From Rallus limicola (Eukaryota; Chordata; Aves; Gruiformes; Rallidae), in NCBI GenBank assembly GCA_022605955.1, contig JAKCOZ010000020.1, positions 6,809,001-6,873,000 of the forward strand: DNA of 64,000 nucleotides, read 5' to 3'. The notes below the pieces were generated by a model. It made no database searches. It was given only the letters and a program-made list of their open reading frames with translations, and was not told the DNA's origin. The translations under genes were made by a program, and so were the position numbers. Below, piece by piece: positions 54,421 through 64,000 of the stretch (position 1 is the first letter of the stretch; the number at the start of each line of letters is the position of its first letter).

Positions 54421-54887
54421 CTGCAAGGAGGGAAAAGGTTGGGATTGATATAGGTTTTCTTTTTCTGAAGGAGAAAAAAAAAACCGTAATGTATGGCTGC
54501 AGTATGATTTCTAGATCAGCTGTCCCCTACAACAGATTGTGGGATATTTTGTCTTTATTTATTAATTTCTGAGCACAAATAAAGTTACATCAGAGGCTGA
54601 AGGGGATGCAAGTGGTATGGAGTCTGTTATTGTCGAGTCAGCACTGTCACGGAAGCCTGGACTTGAGGGCTGCCAACAGATTTTCAGACTTTCAATCATA
54701 GCATTAAAACGACAATATTGTAAAGAAAAATACAAAATAGTATATTTGAAAATAAAACTCTTTTTTTAATCTTTTTTTTGTAATTGAGGCAGTTTTGCTA
54801 AGAACTTCAAAAGTACTGAGGGAGAAGAATGTCCCAGGGGCTGAGTTTAGGGCCCTTCTACAGAAACTAATAGGCCAACAATATTTT

Positions 54888-55402
54888 CATAGAATTGTAG
54901 GGGTTGGAAGGGACCTTGAGAGATCATTGGGTCCAACCCTCTGCCAAAGCAGGCTCCCTAGCTCTTATTGCACAGATAGGTGTCCAGATGGGTCTTGAAT
55001 ATCTTCAGAGAAGGAGACTCCAACACCTCCCTGTGCAGCCTATTCCAGGGCTCTGTCTCCCTCACTGTGAAAAAGTTCCTCCGCATGTTGGTGCAGAACT
55101 TCCTGTGCTCCAACTTGCAGCCATTGCCCCTTGTCCTATCTCCACAGACCACTGAAAAGAAGCTGGCTAATTCCCCCTGCATCCCATGTTTAAGATATTT
55201 ATAAACATTAATTAGGTCCCCCCCTTAGTCTTCTCTTTTCAAGACTGAACAGACCCAACTCACTCAGCCTTTCCACATAAGGGAGATGTTCCAGGCCCTT
55301 AATCATCTTCGTAGCCCTTCTTTGGACTCTATCAAGGAGATCCCTGTCCTTCTTATACCAGGGAGCCCAGAACTGGACACAATATTCCAGGTGGAGTACA
55401 AT
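54888..55402 (-). repeat. 5'-truncated CR1 LINE, with remains of the ORF2 C-terminus
   Basis: On the minus strand it encodes [38 protein letters not shown] and [13 protein letters not shown], the end of the CR1 reverse-transcriptase protein. A frame shift near 55218-55225 (a run of C on the plus strand) follows, and the last part continues in another frame ([34 protein letters not shown]). The 3' end is the CR1 tail next to ATTCTATG at 54888. It inserted in the same orientation as HECTD4. The frame shift and truncation mean it is dead. Being partly readable suggests moderate age. Confidence 0.93.
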
Positions 55403-55431
55403 AAGAACATGCATATTCTAGCTTCAGAGCT

Positions 55432-55463
55432 TTTAAACAAACAAACAAACAAACCAACAAACT
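55432..55463. repeat. (AAAC)n-like simple repeat
   Basis: About six AAAC units, one interrupted, just beyond the truncated 5' end of the CR1. Confidence 0.85.
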
Positions 55464-58400
55464 CTCTAAAATAAACCAAGAGTTTTGTTATATGCTTTCC
55501 CTCCCCTGCTTTCTCTCCCTCCTCAATTTTATCACATTGCACTTAGCTGCACCTTTCTCAAAATACTGCCAGCTGCTGCCACAGTTTAAAAACCTTAAAG
55601 TCTCATCATCATCATTTCAGACACAAGAAAGAGGCTTTTTTGGCACTTCTAAGTAAAATTGGAGACAAAGCTGGAACAACAGAAAACAAGGAAATGATGA
55701 CAGAAAGAAACATCTTTATGGGTTAGTACCCAGCCTGGTACTTGAAAGAACTTACAATTTTAAGTAATTTACAGACAACTTTTCTCCCTACGGTATACAA
55801 CTTGAGAGCAGTAAAGTCACTTGGGCTATGGCAAGCTAAGGGAGAGCAGTGATCCAAACGTTTTCCATGCCTCTGGATCTGGCGCCTGCATGTCACACTG
55901 CCTCATCTCATCCACTTCAAACACAGTCTCTCTGGCCCACTCTAGAACTGTCCTTCCCACAATTAATTACCCCAAAAAAACCCTCAAAAAGGGCAGGAGA
56001 ATGCAAGAGAGAAGAGATGCAATGGGTAGCTTTTTTTATTGCTGCCTGGTGTTAGGTTTGGTGGGTTTTTTTTATTGTAGGCAGTAGTCATCCAGAATAT
56101 GAAAGAGATATTCATGTCTAATTGTAGACTTTTGAACAGCTTGACACAATGCTCCAGGACAAATCACATCTGCTATTTCAACAAACACCCTTCCTAAAGT
56201 CAATGAAACAGCTTTGCAGTAGAACACTTATCATTAAAGTAAACTTCTCATGACTCTAGAAGTAATTCACATAATAATTACACTTGAATAGATGTTATTA
56301 TTCAGCTTGTTAAAACTTATGAATCTCTTTTAATTAATTTCCTCAAAAAGATTAAGAATATTCATCCCCAAGCCACATATTAAACATTTAAAATAACTAC
56401 CTCATGTTAATTTGTGTGTTCTATTGTCTCAAAAATAAGTTTGTTTCATGTTACAGATGTAATCAGTTCCTAAAACAATTCACTTTGGACTTTTCTGAAC
56501 TAAACTAAATCCAGGATGAACCCTCAACTAAGGGATAATGAGCTGCAGAAAGGGAGGAAAAAAAGAATTAATATTTTCATCTTGAGAGTTACATGCTTAA
56601 AAAAACATGTCTGTGGCCATGCTAATAACAAAGAAAAAAAAGACAAGTTGTGGTATAGATCAGGGACCTGCCTAAAATCTTCTCCCCTTCCCACACACAC
56701 AGTGGAAGCCTGCAATCCATGCCAGGTAAATACTTCAAAAAGTTGCACCCACCTAGCAAATACATATACCACTACATAAATTCACAAACCTCATACTACC
56801 TCACATGGACTTCAACCCAAGTCTGTACTCAGTACATAACAGCATGCATAACAGGGTTAAATAGTCAAATATTCAAGCATGTGAGAATCACTTTATTTCA
56901 GCTGAAGACAGCGTTCCAGTTCAACCTGTGAATGTTTTCCAGTTTCCTTCAAGTTTTATACATGGTGGGTTCTCAGCAACACCACTAACCAATTTGTTGC
57001 AGAAAGGCAGCATTTTGGATATAATTTAACCTTGTAAATATTCCCAGTCATTAGGGTCCAACCCAAGGGACACTAAAAAACTGGTTCCACTCAGTGCCTT
57101 AGGACCCTTGTTCCTCAGGTTCCACAGTTTATCAGTAATGTGGATTGTTTGTCTCCAATATTGTTCCACATCTGTGAGTCCATCTTATATAAATGAAGGC
57201 AACATTAAATATGTGCAGAGATACTGATGAAAAGCCTTTCCCTACTTAAGTTGTTCTTTCTTGCTAATATCACAGTTTAAAGTTTGCTTTATAAGCTTAG
57301 TATGGTCTGTCTGGAACTGTTAAGAGTGTTTTGCTTTGGTCTTTCACAAAGGAAATATGCACCAACAATATACAAAGTATAGTGGATTCAAAAGATTTAG
57401 AAGTTGGTTCCAAAATTGGACTTACAGATTTATGAAAATAAAGCAATTTACATCACCTGTTTTTTCACACACAGATCATGGAGCCAGTGAAAAACTTAAA
57501 CATTCAACATCTGAGGATCTAAGTATGTATTTATACTTCCCAAAAATAACAGGATATGAGGAGAAAGGTGTATGGACATCTATACAGGAGTCTTCAGAAA
57601 AAATTGTTAAGCCTGTTTTCCTCAAAAGACATTTTATTGTCTAGAGGTAAGTCCTCAGAGCTACCTCCAAATAGGAGCTTCCAGACCACATTTTTGCTAA
57701 AATGACACATACTAAGATTGAATCAGAAAGATCTTCCCCATCCTTTATCCAGCTGATTTACTGCAGCCCTGCCTGGGTGCTTAGCCTTGCTGTGGAGGCT
57801 GCCAGGCTGAGCACCTTTTGCCTGAGGCTGCGCCCATTAAAAAGGGTTTCTTCAGGCTATCGAAGCAGTGTACTCTGCCAAATGTACCTCTCTGAACTGC
57901 CCAACAAAATTTAACCCTTCTCCCCCAAATCTTCCTAGCCAGAAGAGCTGACCATTCCTTTTGTTAAAACAAGCAGATGCACTTCCCTGTTACTCAAGCT
58001 GTCCTCTCCAGTACTTCATGGAGCCAACAGCTACTCCTCATCCAGCAGATGGTAAAATTCCCTTTCCCCACCTCCTTGGTGCCTCAGTCTTTACACCTGA
58101 GTTTCAGCTCTGATTAAGGACGGATTTCCAGCATCCTTTTGCTAGTGGTATTTGGGCACCTTGACTTGCAGGACGCTTGGGGAGATGTCAGAAGCAGGCA
58201 AAAGCGAAGCACAATCACCTGAGCTAGTAAATATTAAATCACTGCACAGCACCCATCATTTTTGACCAATATAGCTTAAACAGAATCTAAGAGTATCAAG
58301 AGGATGTAATGATTCATTTGCTTTGCAATAAACCAAGCTACCCAAGTATCTACTTACATCTCTTACAGAAATACCAGCTTAACAGTACCAGCACCAAGTT

Positions 58401-58811
58401 AAAACCACAAATATACACTTAGAGGAAGAATACTAAACAAAATTTGAACGTACAGATTACATTCAGAGCTAGCAAAAGACAACCAGCCAAGCTGCAAAAA
58501 TAATGCAAATGAATATACTATGAAAACAGTGACATAAGAAAGTTAAGCTCAGTAGCAGTTTAGTCATTTTATAAAGACAAATTTAAAGAGAATTAAGAGA
58601 AAACTCAAAGTCTGTCTAAATTATATACATTAGTGGCATTTAAATGGTCTATTTTCTGCTTTTAGATAAGATATATTAACATTTCAATTGGGAACTTTAA
58701 ATAATGTTCACAACAAAAACAATCTTTATAATACAAAGCTAAAGTTTTAAAGAATTTCTTCTAGGGGCAAAAAAGTGTAATTCTAATGTAACCAAATAGT
58801 TCTAGTCTAAG

Positions 58812-58836
58812 TTCTAGTGTAATCAAGACACTAGAA
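58812..58836. repeat. Perfect inverted repeat, 9-bp arms, 7-base loop
   Basis: TTCTAGTGT and ACACTAGAA flank AATCAAG. A related direct copy (TTCTAGTCTAAG) lies just upstream, so the arms may come from local duplication. Confidence 0.75.
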
Positions 58837-61685
58837 TTAGGGAAAGAAAGAAAAACATCATAAGAAGTGATGTTGGTTTATAGATCTGATTTCCTAAGTA
58901 AGGCAAACATCCCACTGACCCTTTTTGCAGATGAGAAACTTGCTTTTGACTCACTTGGAAAACAGGGAAGGGTCACAGTCACAGGGGCTGGGTGGTATTT
59001 TCAAACTTTGTCTGCTTCTAGTTTGCAAAGACTACCTCTGAACTGTTTTGATTTCTGTAGTCTCACCCTTAACAGCCTGAAGTTACATATGATTAAAAAA
59101 ACCCTGCTAATAAAAAGTTCAGTTGTCACTACTTTAATTCTGCAGTGTCTTGTCCTTAAATATTATTTCCTTGTTTAATAGTTTAAATGCATTTTAATAA
59201 ATATTTTCATTGAAAAATGGTTGATTCAAAGTTCAGTCATGCTAGCTGGTCACTGATACCTTCCTCAACATTGAGAGGCATAAAAGGTATTTCATTTTAG
59301 ATTATCAGCTATGGAGAGGATGTTATCTTTCACGCTTTATCAAATTTTTGCCCTGTTATCACTACATGACCTTAACCAGACATTTCTTTCCATTATGCAA
59401 TATTTTAGCCAATGTGGCTCCAGAAAGTAGTCACTGGCATTCACTGTTATTAGGGTAAACTGTTTCTCTGCTGATAGTAAATACTGGGCGAGCTACAATT
59501 AAGACACACTGAAGTACACGAAGAATTTTACCCTGAGGTTTTATAACCACATTAAGTAAATCTTAAAAGTGAGCTGCCACTCAGCTTTGACTGTAAATCC
59601 TGCCCACTCATCCTCTCCCTGGTGCTGGTAGTAGTGTCTCTGTGTGTGTGTTTCATTTGGAGCTTTTTTTTTGTTTGTTTGCTTGGGGTTTTTTAAGCTA
59701 CATTTTTGGTTTAGACCAGTTCCCTGGTATGGAACAGAAGGTAGAATGGCAAAGAAGAAAATGCACAGCCAACAAAGGATGCGAACACAGACTTTTTGCA
59801 ATAGCTTTCCCAATATAGTAATGACAGTCTCACCCTGATTATGCTGGGTCCATTGATCAGTGTTAATTCTACTACACAGGGAACTGGTGAGCAAGGAATG
59901 TGTTCTCAGAGGTGTGTTTTTCCTGAAGTTACATGTTGCAAGTGAAAGCCTTTAAGTGTCGTTTTGGAGATTTAATCCTTTCTCTCCATAATTAAATTGG
60001 CTGAACTTCACACATGAAGAGAACAGCTTCTGGAGGTGGTGGTACAGTTACCATTATCAACTAGATACTTAACATTCAGTGGAATATTATGGAAGTATTA
60101 CTCCCATCTCACAGGTGATACAAACCATACAGAGAAACTGTAACAATCTCAAAATCTTAAGGTATCTTTAACAGTGGCATGAAAAAAATTAACTACATTA
60201 CTTTCTACACCACACTACAGCTATACAGTCATAGAGTTAAAGTAAAGGGAGCAACAACTCTTTACTTGGTTCTTTTCTTCCTAGATATACAAATAAAATC
60301 ATGTTTTTAAAAAATCCCAAGCTTGAATGACAAGATTTATAGATTATTCTATAAGAAAAATACCAGAATGGGCAGTTTTAAAGGTTCCCTGAAAACTGAA
60401 ATGCACATGAAAATTTAAACAGCTCCCCTAAACACCGCTGTATACATATACCTAAGTCTTACACTTGCTGTTGTTCTTCTGGGCAACAGCATTTCTCCCT
60501 ACAGCAATTTCTGAAGCACACAGCAGGAAGCTGTCTTAGAGCAAACACTGCCTTGATTTCTTTAAAAACATTTTTCTAAACCCTCCATAAGGCTTTTTGT
60601 TTGATACGCCTGTGTGTTTGCAAAACATAAATATGTGCAAACATTTTTATCCTGATGTTTTAGATACTGAAATTTTATAGGTTCTTAGCAGCTGCCACTA
60701 TCTGACATTACACTTTTAGTGTTGCAGTCAAATGCTACAAGTTTGAAGATTGTTCTGAATTTTTCTGCTCCAAGGAATTTCAACTGTATCACCTTGTTCA
60801 AACCCTCCACTGATTCATAACCCTGCATACAGCAGAGCAGCTTTTTAACAACTCTGCTAAAAGAACGAACTATTTACCCTTGTGAAACCATTAGAAACCT
60901 AATTAGTTGCTCAGAAATAAGCACTGAGAAACCTGTATCTTTTGCTGCATACAGAATATCACATCAAACAATTTTTAACTGTACAAGTTCACCAAATAAT
61001 CTTGATGCTTGTACTCTGTAATTAATGTCAGGTAGGCTGTAAACATACACAGAGATGCTGTAAGCAAGAGTTGTTTCTTTATTTGTTCATTTGTTTGTTA
61101 AAATATTTCTCTGGCTTTTATTTAAGTAGTAGATGAAAAAGTCTGCGAAATGTGACTTCGTAATTTAAAACCCTGAGAATGCAGAGCACTGAACTAATCA
61201 GCTGCAATCGGTAAGAAGAACTGTATTTGGCAAAGATATTTGCAAAATCATCCTTTGGAAGAAGTTTTCTAGTATTTCTCTACCAGGATAACTAAACATG
61301 ACTTTAAAAATAAAAAGTGAAGAGCTGTGCTGCTCCATATTACACAAGCTTCATGAAGTCAAACAGTCATTTTATGACAATCAATGACAACAGCAGCAGC
61401 TCTGCCAGTGACTAAACCACACAATATTGGTGGTTTACACACTCATCTAACGAGTGAGCTTAAAAAGCAAGTGATCAAGAATGCCTCTCTAAAGGTAAGG
61501 GAGGGACTCACAGTGAGGCCTGAAAACCACCATCAGCTCATGTGCAAAAGCAACAGCCAAGGTGCGTGCGTGCAAGATTACCTTCCCATGCAGAATTACA
61601 CTGAAAGGCACAAACCCTCTCCAAGGCTGGAATACCAGAGCGTCTGAAGCAGAAGGGGTATGCAGCCTGACATACATGCCTTGAT

Positions 61686-61840
61686 CAGCAGTTCCCAAGC
61701 TAGAGGTCGTAACCCCAAAAGGGGTCATCCACTTAGGAAAAAGTCAATTGTTTATGCTGGCATTAGGGATTTCTCTCTTGACAGAGGTGAAGCTTGTAGA
61801 TGGAAGGAAGGTCACAACCAGAAAGGTTTGGGAAGCACTG
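61686..61840. mobile_element. Non-autonomous hAT-like DNA transposon relic (155 bases)
   Basis: Begins CAGCAGTTCCCAAGC..GGTCGTAACC and ends GGTCACAACC..GGTTTGGGAAGCACTG, imperfect terminal inverted repeats of about 28 bases of the CAG(T/C)G.TTCCCAAA type common to hAT/Charlie elements. It is flanked by GCCTTGAT and ACCTAGAT, matching at 6 of 8 positions, the target-site duplication length expected of hAT. There is no transposase. The superfamily call is from termini and duplication length. Confidence 0.75.
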
Positions 61841-62225
61841 ACCTAGATAATTACAGAGAGCTACTCTCTCCTTCAGCAATCAGTGAAAAGTCACAAAATG
61901 TTTCTACTATCTGTGAGGAAAGTGGGTGAAAGTTTAGCAGATATCTTCAGGTCCACATATTTTTGACAGAAAGCACAAGTTAGTCACAAGGTTGGCACAT
62001 TCTGTTAAAATAGCACTGGACTTCAGCATCCAACTTCTCCCCAGAGAGCTAGCCCAGACCATCCTGGGGGAAAGAGCACACAATCCTTTTTCTTTTCTTT
62101 TTTCCACACTCATATTTGATTAAAAATACGTATATGCAGCATGGAGTGACAGCTGCCCAGTAGCCTCTCATACTCTGTTCTACAGTAACAGAGCTTGACA
62201 AGAGTCAAAACATCAGATGAGGACT

Positions 62226-62349
62226 GATATATACACGATCCAGACAGCTATCCAGATAGGAGCCAGGACAGATATATAGATGATCCAGACAGCTGAGATA
62301 GGAGCTAGGTCAGATGTATAGATGATCCAACTACTGAGGTAGGAGCTAC
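62226..62349. repeat. Minisatellite, about 42-45-base unit, nearly 3 copies
   Basis: Units start at 62226, 62271 and 62313. Shared words are GAT(A/G)TATA, GATCCA(GACAGCT) and (A/G)TAGGAGC. Copies differ by small indels, so it is old or unstable. Confidence 0.85.
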
Positions 62350-63781
62350 ACTTCTAGTTTCATGTTAAAAATGCATTAAAGAGGAAAAAACTTTTTTAGA
62401 AAATCAGGTATTTGGAACTTTTCCAGGATACACAAGAGAGCAGCAAGAACAAATATCCAAATGACTATTATCTCTGCCAGGCTGTTATGTAAAACATAGA
62501 GTGCTTATGAGTTAAGCAGAGTGACACATAAGGTTGTTCTACTTTACACTGTGACTATAAACCCAAGACTTGCCTTTCTTCCTACTTACTTCCTTGCGGA
62601 AAAAAAAATACCCAAGCTTATCACTCGTTAGTTGAGAAACTGCTGATGCTGCACATTTAAAACTAATGAAAATAGTGACACAAGTTTGAAGATCAGAAAG
62701 AAGGTCTCCGCAAATGGAAGGATGGCAACAGTAAAGTATGTCAACCAAACTAAGCTGCCTAGAAACAAGTGAACGCTTTTTTGCCATCAGATGGGTATGT
62801 TTTCGCCTATGTGAGCAACCACCGTTCAGTAGAGTCCTCTTGACAGGTTAACACATCAGTTTGTGTTGCTGGCACTCTCCTAAATCTCAGCACATTGACT
62901 CTTGCATACCTACAGATTAGAACTGGATAGTTTAAGGGACCTCTACCTTCGGGCACAGCTCGTGCCTGCTCCCACGTTTGATTGGGAGGATTCTGCAAGT
63001 GCTGCTGTCTCCATTTGTAGCACGTTAAAGATCAGCTTGTGTGCCATTAAGCAGTCCCTCCTGTGCAGGCACTGACATCCAGGGCAGAGACCGGACAAAA
63101 TGTCATGGCAACATCTGCAGTTGTTAGTCCCAGAAAGCTGACTCCAAGAAGCAGAAGACTTTGCACTCTGAAAGTCATTTTGCTGTGTAAAACATTTTTA
63201 AGGGGGCAAAGGCCTGTGTAATTGCTAACTCAACCTGTCTTTTGACTAGAAGCTTTTATTGGGAAACCCATACCAGGAAGTGTTTTATATACACATCCTC
63301 ACAAAATTCTACCCTCTCTCCAACCCCACCCCCCTAAAAAAGCGCCTCCCTTCCTGGCAATACATTTTTCCTGTAAATATGATGACAGCCTATGAAGTTG
63401 GCATACACCATTTATATAACATTAAAAAAATACATAATACCACAACAAAACTTCACACACTCTTTAAACCTAGAGATACTCCTAAAACAAGTTACCTTCA
63501 CATGAAAGAGCATGAGAACACTTTCATGACCTATGATTAAGGAAAAAAAAAATTACACACATGCATATATGTTTTAAAAGTTGCATGGGAGTCAAAACAA
63601 GGAATTTTCAGAAGCCTTAACAAGTACCTTAACATTTTTCCCTTTGCTTTTCTTTTCATAAATAGACAAAATCCCTGAACAGGAGGACAAAGCCAATGCA
63701 TTCAGATACATTGACATCATTCACCAATAAGCTATTTAAAGGGATATTTAAACAAAATAGACTGGCATGATACTGCTCTCA

Positions 63782-63805
63782 CCCCTCCTCCTCCTCTCCC
63801 CCCCC
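63782..63805. repeat. Polypyrimidine tract (CTCC/CCC-rich)
   Basis: CCCCTCCTCCTCCTCT followed by eight C residues, uninterrupted by purines. Simple low-complexity sequence in the 5' intron. Confidence 0.8.
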
Positions 63806-64000
63806 GGAGAAATTTAAGTATACAGCTTTGTGTAATTAAGCACATCATATCAGAAATTCAGCCAGGATTCTGACCACCATTGGTGAAGCACAAGAAGTGT
63901 GTTAAAGTTTACTAATCAAAGCAGCAGCTGCAGCATCTCCTACCCTTGTCCTATAAGAAATCTCTTGAGATATGTATTTGGACTGCTTTCAAATATATCT

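Larger units (their letters stand above)
54421..64000 (-). other. End of a long 5' HECTD4 intron
   Basis: At least 9.6 kb without a recognisable exon. It is AT-rich with no CpG-rich island, so the promoter and first exon are inferred to lie beyond the right edge. It contains a CR1 (54888-55402), a hairpin (58812-58836), a hAT-like relic (61686-61840), a minisatellite (62226-62349) and a pyrimidine tract (63782-63805). Open frames here look like chance. Confidence 0.7.

Noticed and set aside
53899..54426. Start of translation at 54426
   Set aside because: The codon there is TTG overlapping the TTGCAG acceptor, not ATG, and a strong pyrimidine tract precedes it; E1 is an internal exon.
61384..61929. 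Short plus-strand frames around the hAT relic as a possible transposase
   Set aside because: They show no transposase motif; the element between the inverted repeats is only 155 bases.
1..64000. U12-type introns, CRISPR arrays, tRNA genes, retroviral LTRs
   Set aside because: No ATATCC/GTATCCTT donors were seen among the 68 introns, no regularly spaced repeat array, no cloverleaf and no LTR pair were recognised; a covariance-model and repeat-library scan would settle this.

Overview
The window is vertebrate nuclear DNA, most likely from a bird. Its features are AT-rich introns with GT-AG splice sites, small introns compared with mammals, chicken-type CR1 LINE fragments (one still showing the end of its reverse-transcriptase frame), and few other repeats. 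There is no sign of bacterial, viral or plasmid organisation. The bird assignment is an inference from repeat content and compactness; another sauropsid is possible.

One gene fills almost everything: HECTD4, a giant HECT-family E3 ubiquitin ligase, read on the minus strand from about 54,420 down to the left edge. I could place 69 consecutive coding exons (519 to 54,420, 12,136 coding bases, about 4,045 residues). Reading phases match at every junction, no frame breaks, and every intron is bounded by GT-AG except one GC-AG intron. Both ends are cut. The first exon(s) and promoter lie to the right of the window, and the catalytic C-terminal part of the HECT domain lies to the left.

Layout in transcription order: 64,000-54,421 is the end of a long 5' intron with a 5'-truncated CR1, a small hAT-like DNA transposon relic and a short minisatellite. 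54,420-34,100 holds exons E1-E19 (long conserved N-terminal region). 33,800-30,800 holds E20-E22 (a CUB-like beta-sandwich module). 30,000-18,500 holds E23-E44 (helical and low-complexity central region with a small beta-barrel-like segment in E41). 18,200-17,100 holds E45-E48 (SPRY/B30.2 domain). 16,550-9,800 holds E49-E59 (acidic tract, second small beta-barrel-like segment, conserved linker). 9,478-8,175 is the giant exon E60. 6,489-1,987 holds E61-E67 (lysine/proline-rich linker and helical pre-HECT region). 934-519 holds E68-E69 (start of the HECT N-lobe).

No previously undescribed system was found. The points most worth checking are the GC-AG intron, long T runs placed at several splice acceptors, the hAT relic with terminal repeats and a target-site duplication, a well-preserved MIR/L2-type element, and two similar small modules flanking the SPRY domain.
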